Source: Stutzerimonas azotifigens (GTDB lineage Bacteria > Pseudomonadota > Gammaproteobacteria > Pseudomonadales > Pseudomonadaceae). From it: a DNA stretch of 64,000 nt. Made by a program: the position numbers and the translations under genes. How positions within the stretch are numbered: position 1 is the first letter of the stretch; each line of letters starts with the position of its first letter. The notes beneath the pieces were generated by a model. That model saw only the letters and a program-made list of their open reading frames with translations, did no database searches and was not told the origin of the DNA. The DNA lies in NCBI RefSeq assembly GCF_013522725.1, contig NZ_JAAMRF010000003.1, forward strand, positions 248,001 through 312,000. The letters are read 5' to 3'. This document shows, in pieces, positions 36,130 to 45,580 of this stretch.

Positions 36130-37623
36130 TCAGTTGTTGCCGGGGCGGTATTGCAGGGCTTCGGCGAGATGGCTTCGGCCAATCGCCGGAGCCGCTTCGA
36201 GGTCGGCCAGCGTACGGGCGACTTTGAGGATGCGGTGAGCGGCGCGTAACGACAGGCCGAGCCGCTCGCTGGCGCGCTCGAGCCATTGCTGGTCTTCCGG
36301 ACTCAATGCGCAGTGCTCGCGCAATCCCTTCAGGTCGAGAAAGGCATTGGCACAGCCTTGCCGGGTCAGTTGCAGGTGTCGCGCGCCAGCGACCTGTCTG
36401 GCCACCGTCTCGCTGCGTTCGCCGCTGACCGGCGGGGTATGTAGCGATGTCGCTTCGCGCGCCACGGTCAGGTGCAGGTCGATGCGGTCAAGCAGCGGAC
36501 CTGAAAGCTTGCCCCGGTAGCGTTGGATCTGATCGGCGGAGCAGCGGCAGCGGCCGCTGGGGTCACCGAGGTAGCCGCACGGGCAGGGATTCATCGCCGC
36601 CACCAGCTGGAATCGCGCGGGGAAGCGCACCTTGTCGCGCGCCCTGGCGATCACGATCTGTCCGCTTTCGAGCGGCTCGCGCAGCACTTCCAAGACTTTC
36701 CGATCAAATTCGGGCAATTCGTCGAGGAAAAGCACGCCTTGGTGCGCAAGGGTGATTTCGCCAGGGCGTGGGCGACTGCCGCCCCCGACCAGTGCAGGGC
36801 CCGATGCACTATGATGGGGCTGGCGGAACGGACGCTGCGGCCAGTGTGCCAGCGGCGACTGGCTGGCCACCGACTGGATGGCGGCCACTTCCAATGCTTC
36901 CTGCTCGTCGAGTGGCGGCAGAAGGCCGGGAAGGCGGCTGGCCAGCAACGTCTTGCCGGTGCCCGGTGGGCCCGAGAACAACAGGTTATGCGCGCCGGCA
37001 GCCGCCACCAACAGGCCGCGCTTGGCGGCCAGCTGGCCTTGCACATCGGCAAGGTCGGGGTAGGGCAATACCTGGCGCAACAGGCCCTGGGCTTCATAGG
37101 GTGCCAGAGGCGTCTGGCCGCTGAAATGCGCGGCGACTTCCAGCAGATGATCGGCTGCGAACACTCTCAGCCCGGACGCCAGGCTGGCTTCTTCGGCATT
37201 GGCTCGGGGGACCAGCAACGCGCGCCCCGCCTGGCGCGCGGCAAGCGCTGCGGGTAGCACGCCTTGTATGGGCCTCAATGCGCCGGAGAGGGCAAGCTCG
37301 CCAAGGCATTCGATCGAATCGAGCCCGTCAGCCGGGATCTGTGCGCTGGCGGCGAGGATGCCCAGCGCGATGGCCAGGTCGAAGCGTCCGCCGTCCTTGG
37401 GCAGGTCGGCGGGCGCCAGGTTGAGGGTGATGCGGCGGGCAGGAAAATCGAATCCGGAAGTGAGGATGGCGCTGCGTACGCGGTCCTTGCTCTCCTTGAC
37501 CGCCGTTTCGGGCAGGCCGACCAGCGCCAGCGAGGGCAGGCCGTTGGCCAGGTGAGCTTCCACCGTGACGGTGGGCGCCTCGACACCGATCTGGGCTCGG
37601 CTATGAACAATTGCCAGGGACAT
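36130..37623 (-). CDS. comM: YifB/ComM family Mg-chelatase-like AAA+ ATPase
   Basis: A 497-residue protein. It has an N-terminal ChlI-type domain (VEAHLANGLPSLALVGLPET), the Walker A FSGPPGTGKTLLASRLPGLL, Walker B VLFLDELPEF, a cysteine cluster NPCPCGYLGDPSGRCRC and a C-terminal helical domain. ComM is a hexameric branch-migration helicase that helps integrate DNA during natural transformation, and its homologues are also widespread in species not known to be competent. It converges with the chemoreceptor gene at a 4-nt gap and follows ubiK. Confidence 0.92.
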   Translation of the reverse strand: MSLAIVHSRAQIGVEAPTVTVEAHLANGLPSLALVGLPETAVKESKDRVRSAILTSGFDFPARRITLNLAPADLPKDGGRFDLAIALGILAASAQIPADGLDSIECLGELALSGALRPIQGVLPAALAARQAGRALLVPRANAEEASLASGLRVFAADHLLEVAAHFSGQTPLAPYEAQGLLRQVLPYPDLADVQGQLAAKRGLLVAAAGAHNLLFSGPPGTGKTLLASRLPGLLPPLDEQEALEVAAIQSVASQSPLAHWPQRPFRQPHHSASGPALVGGGSRPRPGEITLAHQGVLFLDELPEFDRKVLEVLREPLESGQIVIARARDKVRFPARFQLVAAMNPCPCGYLGDPSGRCRCSADQIQRYRGKLSGPLLDRIDLHLTVAREATSLHTPPVSGERSETVARQVAGARHLQLTRQGCANAFLDLKGLREHCALSPEDQQWLERASERLGLSLRAAHRILKVARTLADLEAAPAIGRSHLAEALQYRPGNN

Positions 37624-37655
37624 CCGATCACTCCTTGATCGTAATGCCGCCTCGT

Positions 37656-37919
37656 CTATTCGGACGTTGGCGGCGTCATGCGTTCTTCCAGTTCCGCCAC
37701 CTTGGCTTCCAGCGCCTCCAGGCGCGCACGGGTGCGGGCAAGGACCACCATCTGGCTGTCGAATTCTTCGCGGCTTACCACGTCGAGCTTGCTCAGGGCG
37801 CTTTGTACCACCGCCTTGAATTGCGCTTCGAATTCGCCGCGCGGCAGAGGATTTTCACCATTGAACAGGCGGGAGGCCTGCGAACCTAGAGCATCGAGAA
37901 AAGCTTTTGGGGGCAACAT
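37656..37919 (-). CDS. ubiK: Ubiquinone biosynthesis accessory factor UbiK (BMFP/YqiC family)
   Basis: An 87-residue protein with a short N-terminal amphipathic part (LPPKAFLDALGSQASRLF) and a C-terminal coiled coil (LARTRARLEALEAKVAELEE). This is the BMFP family; UbiK works with UbiJ in the aerobic ubiquinone assembly complex. AGGA 7 nt before ATG 37919 supports the start. It lies 32 nt upstream of comM on the same strand and is divergent from glnK across a 391-nt regulatory region. Confidence 0.9.
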   Translation of the reverse strand: MLPPKAFLDALGSQASRLFNGENPLPRGEFEAQFKAVVQSALSKLDVVSREEFDSQMVVLARTRARLEALEAKVAELEERMTPPTSE

Positions 37920-38021
37920 GCGTGATTCCTGAGTTGGCCGATCCGCAGTGTAACACGCGTTTTTTCATGTGCCGGGGAGTCTCCTGCCGGCCCTTTTTTG
38001 GGGCGTCATGGCGTGCTTGCG

Positions 38022-38038
38022 TGCTCGATATTGGTGCG
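38022..38038 (+). promoter_or_regulatory. NtrC-binding site candidate
   Basis: TGCTCGATATTGGTGCG resembles the NtrC consensus TGCACC-N5-GGTGCA, with the right half GGTGC intact and the left half TGC-C kept. Its centre is about 110 bp upstream of the predicted sigma-54 transcription start, a typical enhancer distance. A second strong site was not found. Confidence 0.6.
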
Positions 38039-38113
38039 CTTGCCGCTCGTCTGGCATCACGTAATGAGGCTGGAAGTCGCGCCAGGCCTGTCAGGACGGC
38101 CTTTGAAACAACC

Positions 38114-38128
38114 TGGCACTGTTTCTGC
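38114..38128 (+). promoter_or_regulatory. Sigma-54 promoter of glnK-amtB1-amtB2
   Basis: TGGCAC (38114-38119), five nt, then CTGC (38125-38128) keeps the essential GG-N10-GC spacing of sigma-54 -24/-12 promoters. It is correctly placed for the glnK operon, which is nitrogen-controlled in other Pseudomonas. Predicted start near 38140. Confidence 0.8.
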
Positions 38129-38146
38129 TTTAGCGGTTGTGACGCA

Positions 38147-38168
38147 TGCACCATGCAGTCGCGGTGCA
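38147..38168 (+). promoter_or_regulatory. Inverted repeat in the glnK leader
   Basis: TGCACC and GGTGCA are perfect reverse complements separated by 10 nt. The half-sites are exactly those of NtrC, but the spacer is twice the usual five nt and the site lies just downstream of the predicted start. It may be a one-off, an RNA hairpin or a weak NtrC site. Confidence 0.45.
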
Positions 38169-38262
38169 GGGCGAAAGGTTATTTGGAGCGGTTGGTGGTG
38201 TCGGATACACGCGTGACTCAAGTCGGCGCGTTACAACAGTCGGACACTCAGCTTAGACTTGA

Positions 38263-38649
<387 letters not shown>

Positions 38650-38685
38650 GCAAACCCTGCGAACCCCACGCCCCAGGAGTAACAC

Positions 38686-40002
38686 ATGACTCTGCGAAGA
38701 TTCGCAGGGCTAGGAGCCCTGTTGTCTCTGCTTAGCCCCGGCTTGGCCATGGCCCAGGAGGCAACGCTCGATTCGGGTGACACGGCCTGGATGATGACCG
38801 CCACCGCGCTGGTGCTGTTCATGACCATCCCAGGCTTGGCCCTGTTCTATGGCGGCATGGTCCGCTCCAAGAACATCCTCTCGGTAATGATGCAGTGCTT
38901 CGCTGTCACCGGCCTGATGAGCATCCTCTGGGTGGTCTACGGCTACAGCCTGGCTTTCGATACCACGGGCATGGAAGCGGGCGTCACCAACTTCAATTCC
39001 TTCGTCGGCGGTCTGGATCGGGCATTCCTCAGTGGCCTGACCACCGAGAGCCTCACCGAAGCCTTCCCTGAAAGCGTCTTCATCACCTTCCAGATGACGT
39101 TCGCCATCATCACGCCGGCCTTGATCGTCGGCGCCTTCGCCGAGCGCATGAAGTTTTCGGCGATGCTGGTGTTCATGGGCGTCTGGTTCACCCTGGTCTA
39201 TGCACCGATCGCCCACATGGTGTGGGGTGGTGACGGCGGTCTGATGTGGGACTGGGGCGTGCTGGACTTCGCCGGTGGCACGGTGGTGCACATCAACGCC
39301 GGCATCGCAGGTCTCGTGGCCTGTCTGGTGCTGGGCAAACGCAAGGGCTACCCGACCACGCCGATGGCGCCGCACAACCTGGGCCTGACCCTGGTGGGCG
39401 CAGCCATGCTCTGGGTGGGTTGGTTCGGTTTCAACGCAGGTTCGGCAGTGGCTGCCAACGGTACTGCAGGCATGGCCATGCTCGTGACCCAGATCGCCAC
39501 GGCGGCTGCGGCCCTGGGCTGGATGTTTGCCGAGTGGATGTCCCATGGCAAGCCCAGTGCACTGGGCATCGCCTCGGGCGTGGTCGCCGGTCTGGTAGCC
39601 ATCACCCCGGCGGCAGGAACCGTCGGCCCGATGGGTGCGCTGGCGATCGGCCTGGCCTCCGGCGTGATCTGCTTCTTCTGCGCAACCACCCTCAAGCGCA
39701 AGCTCGGTTATGACGATTCCCTGGACGCCTTCGGCGTGCATGGCATCGGCGGCATCGTCGGTGCGCTGCTAACCGGTATTTTCGCGGCGCCGGCCTTTGG
39801 TGGCTTCGGCGAGGTGGAAAGCGTTGCGCTGCAACTCTGGATCCAGTTCAAGGGCGTGCTGTTCACAGTCGTCTACACGGCCATCGTCACCTTCTTGATC
39901 CTCAAGGTGATCGACATGGTGATGGGACTGCGCGTCAGCGAAGAGGAAGAGACCGTCGGTCTCGACCTGGCCCAGCACAACGAGCGTGGATACAACCTTT
40001 AA
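38686..40002 (+). CDS. amtB1: Ammonium transporter AmtB (first copy)
   Basis: A 438-residue ammonium channel with a cleavable signal peptide (ends AMAQE) and eleven membrane segments. The conserved Asp and first pore histidine are in LDFAGGTVVHINAG, and the second pore histidine is in DAFGVHGIGGIVGALLTG. The cytoplasmic tail contains the GLRVSEEEE motif needed for GlnK control. It starts 36 nt after glnK with AGGAG upstream. This is the AmtB subtype found in most proteobacteria; it supplies NH4+ under nitrogen limitation. Confidence 0.96.
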   Translation: MTLRRFAGLGALLSLLSPGLAMAQEATLDSGDTAWMMTATALVLFMTIPGLALFYGGMVRSKNILSVMMQCFAVTGLMSILWVVYGYSLAFDTTGMEAGVTNFNSFVGGLDRAFLSGLTTESLTEAFPESVFITFQMTFAIITPALIVGAFAERMKFSAMLVFMGVWFTLVYAPIAHMVWGGDGGLMWDWGVLDFAGGTVVHINAGIAGLVACLVLGKRKGYPTTPMAPHNLGLTLVGAAMLWVGWFGFNAGSAVAANGTAGMAMLVTQIATAAAALGWMFAEWMSHGKPSALGIASGVVAGLVAITPAAGTVGPMGALAIGLASGVICFFCATTLKRKLGYDDSLDAFGVHGIGGIVGALLTGIFAAPAFGGFGEVESVALQLWIQFKGVLFTVVYTAIVTFLILKVIDMVMGLRVSEEEETVGLDLAQHNERGYNL

Positions 40003-40014
40003 GGCTTAGGGGGA

Positions 40015-40037
40015 GCGCCCGGAGCCAACCCGGGCGC
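40015..40037 (+). terminator. Hairpin between amtB1 and amtB2
   Basis: An 8-bp perfect stem (GCGCCCGG / CCGGGCGC) with a 7-nt loop lies 13 nt after the amtB1 stop. No T-tract follows, so it more likely attenuates readthrough or protects the upstream mRNA than fully terminates. No sigma-54 promoter was found in the rest of this 117-nt gap. Confidence 0.5.
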
Positions 40038-40119
40038 GATGACAGACCTTCACAGGCGGCGCGTCTCTCGGTGGCCTGTTGATCGAATAGCGCCTTGGCG
40101 CCACAGCAAGAGGTGAAAC

Positions 40120-41373
40120 ATGGATAGCACTGCTTTGATACCCGTCCAGTACGGACTCGATACCCTTTACTTCGTCCTCTGTGGCGCGCTGGTGATGTGG
40201 ATGGCGGCTGGTTTCGCCATGCTCGAATCGGGTTTGGTTCGGGCCAAGAACACGGCCGAGATCCTGACCAAGAACATCGTGCTCTACGCCGTGGCGTCGA
40301 TCATGTATCTGCTGATCGGCTACTACATCATGTACTCGAGCCCCGAGGGCGGCATCCTGCCGAGCCTGGGCTTCCTGATCGGCGACGAGCACGCGGTTGA
40401 CGTGGTGGCCGCCGGTGGCGAAGACGCGCCTTACTACTCGGCCCGCGCGGACTTCTTCTTCCAGATCGTCTTCGCCGCGACCGCCATGTCGGTCGTCTCC
40501 GGTGCGGTGGCCGAGCGGATGAAGCTGTGGGCGTTCATCGCCTTCGCCGTCGTCATGACCGGTTTCATCTATCCGATCCAGGGTTTCTGGAAGTGGGGCG
40601 GCGGTTTCCTCGACGCGGCCGGCTTCATGGATTTCGCAGGTTCGGGCGTCGTTCACATGACCGGCGCCACCGCCGCATTGGCCGGCGTCCTGCTGCTCGG
40701 CCCGCGCAAAGGTCGTTACGGCCCGAACGGCCAAGTCAACGCCATTCCGGGCGCCAACATGCCGCTGGCCGCGCTCGGTGCCTTCATCCTCTGGATGGGC
40801 TGGTTCGGCTTTAACGGCGGCTCGCAGCTGCGCATCAGCACCCTTGAAGATGCCAACGCAGTCGCTCAGGTCTTCGTCAATACCAACATGGCCGCTGCCG
40901 GTGGCCTGGTCGCGGCGCTGATCACCGCTCGCCTGCTGTTCGGCAAGTCCGATCTGACCATGATCCTCAACGGCGCGTTGGCCGGCCTGGTCGCCATCAC
41001 TGCCGAGCCGCTGACGCCCAGCGCCCTGCAGGCCACGCTGATCGGTGGCGTGGGTGGCGTGCTGGTAGTGTTCAGCATCCTGGCGCTAGACAAGCTGAAG
41101 CTGGACGATCCGGTCGGCGCGATTTCGGTGCACGGCGTGGTCGGTCTGTGGGGCTTGCTGGTGGTTCCGCTCACCAATGCCGACGCCTCCTTTGGCGCGC
41201 AGCTGCTGGGCGCTGCTTCGATCTTCGCCTGGGTATTCATCGCCAGCCTGATCGTCTGGGCCGTCATCAAGATGGTCATGGGGCTGCGGGTCAGCGAAGA
41301 GGAAGAATACGAGGGCGTCGACGTCGCCGAATGCGGCCTGGAAGCCTATCCGGAGTTCACCAACAAAAAGTGA
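40120..41373 (+). CDS. amtB2: Ammonium transporter, second divergent copy
   Basis: A 417-residue Amt protein of a different subgroup from its neighbour. There is no cleavable signal peptide; it starts MDSTALIPVQYGLDTLYFVL. The pore Asp/His region is FMDFAGSGVVHMTGATAALA, and the second pore histidine is in AISVHGVVGLWGLLVVPL. The tail again shows GLRVSEEEE, so control by GlnK is expected. Differences across the whole length argue against a recent duplication. AGAGG precedes ATG 40120. Tandem amtB1-amtB2 is known from P. stutzeri A1501. Confidence 0.94.
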   Translation: MDSTALIPVQYGLDTLYFVLCGALVMWMAAGFAMLESGLVRAKNTAEILTKNIVLYAVASIMYLLIGYYIMYSSPEGGILPSLGFLIGDEHAVDVVAAGGEDAPYYSARADFFFQIVFAATAMSVVSGAVAERMKLWAFIAFAVVMTGFIYPIQGFWKWGGGFLDAAGFMDFAGSGVVHMTGATAALAGVLLLGPRKGRYGPNGQVNAIPGANMPLAALGAFILWMGWFGFNGGSQLRISTLEDANAVAQVFVNTNMAAAGGLVAALITARLLFGKSDLTMILNGALAGLVAITAEPLTPSALQATLIGGVGGVLVVFSILALDKLKLDDPVGAISVHGVVGLWGLLVVPLTNADASFGAQLLGAASIFAWVFIASLIVWAVIKMVMGLRVSEEEEYEGVDVAECGLEAYPEFTNKK

Positions 41374-41390
41374 TCGCCGCGGTCATAACG

Positions 41391-41419
41391 AGGGCGCCTA
41401 CGGGCGCCCTTTGTTTTTT
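41391..41419 (+). terminator. Rho-independent terminator of the glnK-amtB operon
   Basis: AGGGCGCC / GGCGCCCT stem with TACG loop, followed by TTGTTTTTT. It lies 18 nt after the amtB2 stop and is a textbook intrinsic terminator. Confidence 0.92.
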
Positions 41420-41472
41420 CCGGCGCCGCGCTAGAATGCGCGCCCATGACATCTCGGGGTGGAATAACCGGC

Positions 41473-41898
41473 ATGTGGCACCAGACGACGATCACCCTGC
41501 GGGCACGGCCGCGAGGCTTCCACCTGATCACCGACGAACTGCTTGCCGCACTGCCGGAACTGCAACGATGCCGGGTCGGTCTGTTACACCTGTGGCTGCG
41601 GCACACCTCGGCGTCGCTGACGGTGAACGAGAATGCCGACGCTGCGGTGAGACGCGATTTCGAACGGTTCTTCAATCGCTTGGTACCCCAGGGTGAAAGC
41701 GGCTACGAACACGATTACGAGGGTCCGGACGACCTGCCGGCGCACTTCAAGTCGAGCCTGCTCGGTTGTCAGCTAAGTGTGCCGGTGACCGAAGGGCGCC
41801 TGGCGCTCGGGACCTGGCAGGGTTTGTATCTGGGCGAGCACCGCGACCATGGCGGTTCGCGGCAGGTACTGGCCACCCTGCAGGGGATGGAAAGTTGA
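41473..41898 (+). CDS. yjbQ: YjbQ family protein (UPF0047)
   Basis: A 141-residue protein with the UPF0047 signature [20 protein letters not shown] and the C-terminal [17 protein letters not shown]. coli YjbQ has weak thiamine phosphate synthase activity, but the true role is not settled. ATG at 41473 ([15 protein letters not shown]) matches the start of pseudomonad orthologues; an ATG nine codons earlier is less likely. A -10-like TAGAAT is at 41432-41437. It follows the operon terminator, so it has its own promoter. Confidence 0.9.
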   Translation: MWHQTTITLRARPRGFHLITDELLAALPELQRCRVGLLHLWLRHTSASLTVNENADAAVRRDFERFFNRLVPQGESGYEHDYEGPDDLPAHFKSSLLGCQLSVPVTEGRLALGTWQGLYLGEHRDHGGSRQVLATLQGMES

Positions 41899-41970
41899 TT
41901 TTTTTGCGGAGCGGATTTCCGCGATCGCTGGGCTATAACTTACCTGCTTTGGCAAGCCATGAGGTTGAAC

Positions 41971-42300
41971 ATGAGCGATGAAGAACTCGAACAGGACGAC
42001 GTTGAACTCGACGAGGACGAGGACGGCGAAGAACTGAGCGCTGCTGACACCGAGGCCGATGAAGGAGCCGATGACGAAGGCACCGACAGCGAGCGCGTGA
42101 CGCCGACGAAGAAAAAGGCCAAGGCCGTCGAGCCCGACGAGCTGCCTAGTATCGAGGCGAAGCAGAAAGAGCGGGAAGCGCTGGAACGCGCCATGCAGGA
42201 GTTCCTGGCGCGCGGAGGCAAGGTGCAGGAAGTCGAGCCGAACGTAGTGGCCGACCCGCCCAAGAAGCCAGACAGCAAATACGGCAGCCGCCCTATCTAG
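41971..42300 (+). CDS. sutA: RNA polymerase-associated regulator SutA
   Basis: A 109-residue, very acidic protein. The N-terminal half is a disordered Asp/Glu tail (EELEQDDVELDEDEDGEEL), then a helix (EAKQKEREALERAMQEFL) and the conserved end QEVEPNVVADPPKKPDSKYG. This matches SutA of P. aeruginosa, which binds RNA polymerase and raises transcription of maintenance genes during slow growth. GAGG precedes ATG 41971. TATAAC at 41934-41939 may be its -10. A strong bidirectional terminator follows. Confidence 0.93.
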   Translation: MSDEELEQDDVELDEDEDGEELSAADTEADEGADDEGTDSERVTPTKKKAKAVEPDELPSIEAKQKEREALERAMQEFLARGGKVQEVEPNVVADPPKKPDSKYGSRPI

Positions 42301-42315
42301 GGCCGGATGTCCGTG

Positions 42316-42342
42316 AAAAGCCCGCCGTATGGCGGGCTTTTT
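42316..42342. terminator. Bidirectional terminator between sutA and the HAD gene
   Basis: AAAAGCCCGCC / GGCGGGCTTTT stem with a GTAT loop. The T-runs on both strands let it end sutA on the plus strand and the lptM-lysA-dapF-xerC-HAD operon on the minus strand. Confidence 0.93.
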
Positions 42343-42353
42343 CATGCGTGCTG

Positions 42354-43055
42354 TTACGCCTGGGCCCAGCGCTGCAACACGGCGGGCAGCTGCGCGAGGC
42401 TGCGGATTTCGGCGTCAGGCTGGCGTGCCTGGTCCCAGGACAGCGCCGTGGGGTTGAACCAGATCGCGCGCATGCCGGCCTGTTGTGCACCGCCGATGTC
42501 GTCGCTCGGGTGGTCGCCGACATGCACCGCCTGGCCTGCTTCCACGCCAGCGCGGGCAAGGGCCTCGCGAAAGGGCCTGGGGTCGGGTTTGCCGATGCCC
42601 AGTTCTTCGGCGCAGAGCGCGAAGCGAAAGTAGTCGGCCAGACCCAGGCGGCGGACGTCGGCGTTGCCGTTGGTGAGCACGCCGAGCATGTAGCGTCCTG
42701 CCAGCCGCTCGAGGGTTTCGTGCACGTCGGGGAACAACTCCACCGCATGCCGCGCTTCGAGAAAGACCTGGAAGCCACGCTCCGCCAGCGCTTCTGCCTC
42801 ATCCTCGGCATAGCCGGCCTCGGACAGTGCGTGGAACAGGATCCGACGGCGCAACTCGCTCAGACGGTGCTTCAAGCCTGGATCCGTTTCGGTCAGGCGA
42901 CTGCGGATCGCCCACAGATGCTCGGGCGAGAACGTCCCCAGACGTGGCGCATGCTCGGTCAGCCAATTGCGCAGCGTAGTCTCGGCGCTGCGCAACACGG
43001 GCGCGACGTCCCACAGCGTATCGTCGAGGTCGAAGGTGATCAGGCGAATGCTCAT
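42354..43055 (-). CDS. HAD-superfamily hydrolase
   Basis: A 233-residue haloacid dehalogenase-like phosphatase. Motif I is ITFDLDDTLWDVAP with the nucleophile Asp, motif II LGVLTNGNADVRRLG, and motifs III/IV GKPDPRPFREAL and HVGDHPSDDIGGA. The helical cap is inserted after motif I. In E. coli the equivalent gene after xerC is yigB, a flavin mononucleotide phosphatase, so a small-molecule phosphatase role is plausible. It is the last gene of the lysA-dapF-xerC operon, 39 nt after xerC. Confidence 0.92.
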   Translation of the reverse strand: MSIRLITFDLDDTLWDVAPVLRSAETTLRNWLTEHAPRLGTFSPEHLWAIRSRLTETDPGLKHRLSELRRRILFHALSEAGYAEDEAEALAERGFQVFLEARHAVELFPDVHETLERLAGRYMLGVLTNGNADVRRLGLADYFRFALCAEELGIGKPDPRPFREALARAGVEAGQAVHVGDHPSDDIGGAQQAGMRAIWFNPTALSWDQARQPDAEIRSLAQLPAVLQRWAQA

Positions 43056-43094
43056 CGCGGCTCCAGAAAGGCCCTGTGAAGGCAGGGCGGACGC

Positions 43095-43997
43095 TCAGGT
43101 TTCTTCACTGCGCGGCCTGCGCTTGGCGCGCGGGTGTGCCTGGTCATAGACCTTGGCCAGGTGCTGGAAATCCAGATGGGTGTAGATCTGTGTGGTACCG
43201 ATATCGGCATGGCCGAGCAGTTCCTGGACCGAACGCAGGTCTTGGGAAGACTCGAGCAGATGACTGGCGAAGCTGTGGCGCAGCATGTGTGGGTGCAGGT
43301 GCTGGCCGAGCTCGCGTACACCGGCTTCGCGAACGCGCAGCTGCACCGCCCGGGCACCCAGTCGCCGTCCCTGCTTGCCGATGAACACCGCGCCGTCGGC
43401 CGGTGATGCCAGGGCTCGCAGCGGCAGCCAGGCTTCGAGCGCGTCGCGGGCCTTGCGCCCAACCGGCAGCACCCGCGCTTTGCTGCCCTTGCCCAGGACC
43501 TGAACCAACCCGGCCGGCAGGTCGAGCTGATCCAGATTCAGCCCGACCAGCTCGGACAGACGCAGCCCCGAGGAATAGAACAGCTCAAGCAGCGCCTGGT
43601 CGCGGCGGGCGATGAAGTCGTCTTCGACGCCGCCGTCGAGCAGTTGCATCGCGCGATCCGTGTCGAGTACGCGCGGCAGGCGCCGCTCGCCCTTGGGGGG
43701 GCTCAGCCCGGCAGCCGGATCATGGCTGCAGTGACCTTCCCCATTGAGGTAGCGATAGAGACCGCGCACCGACGACAGGATGCGCGCCAGGCTGCGGCTC
43801 GATTGGCCCTTGCGGTGCTGTTCGGCGACCAGCTGGCGCAAGTGATTGGGCTTGAGCGCCGACCAGCTCTGCAGTTGGGCGCGGCCGCAATGCTCGAGCA
43901 CCTTGTTCAGGTCGCGTCGATAGCCGTCGAGGGTGTGGGGCGAGACCTGCCGTTCGTTGCGCAGGTGCTGCAGGTAGGCGTCCAGCTCAGCATGCAT
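43095..43997 (-). CDS. xerC: Site-specific tyrosine recombinase XerC
   Basis: A 300-residue tyrosine recombinase. Catalytic residues are all present: Arg146 (SGLRLSEL), Lys170, His237 and Arg240 ([10 protein letters not shown]), His263 (LLGHADI) and Tyr272. With XerD it resolves chromosome dimers at dif before cell division. Start ATG at 43997 ([10 protein letters not shown]) follows GAGGGG by about 6 nt and matches orthologue starts; the frame continues to 44015. It is a core xerC inside the lysA-dapF operon, not a mobile-element integrase. Confidence 0.96.
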   Translation of the reverse strand: MHAELDAYLQHLRNERQVSPHTLDGYRRDLNKVLEHCGRAQLQSWSALKPNHLRQLVAEQHRKGQSSRSLARILSSVRGLYRYLNGEGHCSHDPAAGLSPPKGERRLPRVLDTDRAMQLLDGGVEDDFIARRDQALLELFYSSGLRLSELVGLNLDQLDLPAGLVQVLGKGSKARVLPVGRKARDALEAWLPLRALASPADGAVFIGKQGRRLGARAVQLRVREAGVRELGQHLHPHMLRHSFASHLLESSQDLRSVQELLGHADIGTTQIYTHLDFQHLAKVYDQAHPRAKRRPRSEET

Positions 43998-44038
43998 GAG
44001 AAGCCCCTCGGTCATCCGTCGGCGCGGCGCCGACGCGC

Positions 44039-44743
44039 TCAGCGTACCGAGCGCAGTGGCGCGGAGAAACGCGGCAGTACGCGAATCAGGACCTCGGCGA
44101 CATAACCGAGGAAGAGCGTACCAAGCGAGCTCTTGTAATGCTGCGGGTCGGGACTGCCGATGGCCAGGATGCCCTGCTGCACGCCTTGCTGGGTGAGCGA
44201 GACCACGGCCGCCGAGCCGATGCCGGCGCTTTCCTGTTCGCCGAACAGGTAGGCCAGTTCGTGGGGGCGCAGCACGCCGCAGGTGGTCTTTCCGTCGCCG
44301 AGCAGGCCGCCGATCGCCTGGTGGGCTTCGGCGGCCGTGACGCTGCGGCCGACCGGTATCGGCGTCTCGCTGAACAGGATCAGACTTACGAAGGGCACCT
44401 GGAATTCATGCCGCAGGCTGTCGTCCACCGCACCGACGATTTCTTCCAGGCTGCCGGCGTCGAGTAGATCCAGGACCAGGCGACGGGTCTTGTCGAACAG
44501 GCGATCGTTATCGCGCGCGACGTCCATCAGTTGCGACAGGCGGTGGCGCATCTCGATGTTGCGTTCGCGCAGCAGCTTGACCTGGCGCTCCACCAGCGAG
44601 ACGGCATCGCCACGGGCATGGGGAATGCGCAGCTCGGCGATCAGCTCGTCGTAGTCGACGAAGAATTCCGGGTGTGCCCTGAGAAAAGCGGCAACCTGTT
44701 CCGGGTCGAGTTGCTCTGGCGGGTCCTGGCGCTGGTCGGTCAT
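44039..44743 (-). CDS. DUF484 family protein
   Basis: A 234-residue protein of the DUF484 family. It has an N-terminal segment [20 protein letters not shown], a helical part ([20 protein letters not shown]) and a GAF-like C-terminal domain ([20 protein letters not shown]). The gene is conserved between dapF and xerC in gamma-proteobacteria (yigA in E. coli), but its function is not known. It overlaps dapF by 4 nt (ATGA), showing translational coupling. Confidence 0.93.
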   Translation of the reverse strand: MTDQRQDPPEQLDPEQVAAFLRAHPEFFVDYDELIAELRIPHARGDAVSLVERQVKLLRERNIEMRHRLSQLMDVARDNDRLFDKTRRLVLDLLDAGSLEEIVGAVDDSLRHEFQVPFVSLILFSETPIPVGRSVTAAEAHQAIGGLLGDGKTTCGVLRPHELAYLFGEQESAGIGSAAVVSLTQQGVQQGILAIGSPDPQHYKSSLGTLFLGYVAEVLIRVLPRFSAPLRSVR

Positions 44744-45570
44744 AGGCGAACCTGTCCTTCATACACGCGAACGGCGGGGCCGGTCATCATAACGGGCTGC
44801 CCCGGGCCTGCCCACTCGATGGACAGGCGGCCGCCCGGCAGTTCCAGCTGGACGGGGGAGGCCATCCAGCCCTGGCTGATCGCTACCACCGCTGCGGCGC
44901 AAGCGCCTGTGCCGCACGCCTGGGTCTCGCCAGCGCCGCGTTCCCACACCCGTAGCCGAGCGCGTTGACGGTCGATCACCTGCAGAAATCCGACGTTGAC
45001 TCGCTGCGGAAAGCGCGGGTGGTGCTCGATCTTCGCGCCGAGGCTGTGCACCGGCGCGTTGTCCAGATCCTCGACACGCAGCACCGCATGGGGATTACCC
45101 ATGGACACGGCAGAGAGTTCGATGGTTTGCCCATCGACGTCCAGGGCGTAGCTGGGCGCCTCATGGTCGGCGATGAAGGGAATCTGCTCGGGTACCGTGC
45201 GCGGCGGGCCCATGTCGACGCATACCTGGCCGTCGGGGCGCAGGTCGAGTTCGATGATGCCGCCCTTGGTTTCGACGCGGATCTGACGCTTCATGGTCAG
45301 GCGCTTGTCGAGCACGAAGCGGGCGAAGCAGCGGGCACCGTTGCCGCACTGCTCCACTTCCGAACCGTCGGAATTGAAGATGCGATAGCGGAAGTCCACG
45401 TCCGGATCATGCGGCGGTTCGACCAGCAGCAACTGATCGAAACCGATGCCGGTATGGCGGTCGCCCCACTGACGCGCGTGCTTGGGTTGGATGTGCGCGT
45501 GCTGGCTGACCAGGTCGATGACCATGAAGTCGTTGCCCAGGCCGTGCATCTTGGTAAAGCGCAAAAGCAT
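44740..45570 (-). CDS. dapF: Diaminopimelate epimerase
   Basis: A 276-residue enzyme converting LL- to meso-diaminopimelate for lysine and peptidoglycan. The two catalytic cysteines are Cys75 ([12 protein letters not shown]) and Cys219 ([11 protein letters not shown]). The start is ATG at 45570 ([16 protein letters not shown]); the in-frame extension upstream lacks similarity and would overlap lysA. It follows lysA by 10 nt in the same operon. Confidence 0.97.
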   Translation of the reverse strand: MLLRFTKMHGLGNDFMVIDLVSQHAHIQPKHARQWGDRHTGIGFDQLLLVEPPHDPDVDFRYRIFNSDGSEVEQCGNGARCFARFVLDKRLTMKRQIRVETKGGIIELDLRPDGQVCVDMGPPRTVPEQIPFIADHEAPSYALDVDGQTIELSAVSMGNPHAVLRVEDLDNAPVHSLGAKIEHHPRFPQRVNVGFLQVIDRQRARLRVWERGAGETQACGTGACAAAVVAISQGWMASPVQLELPGGRLSIEWAGPGQPVMMTGPAVRVYEGQVRL

Positions 45571-45580
45571 CGTCGTAGCC

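Noticed and set aside
43095..43997. Tyrosine recombinase as sign of an integrated element
   Set aside because: It is the housekeeping XerC in its normal operon; no attachment-site repeats or phage genes surround it.
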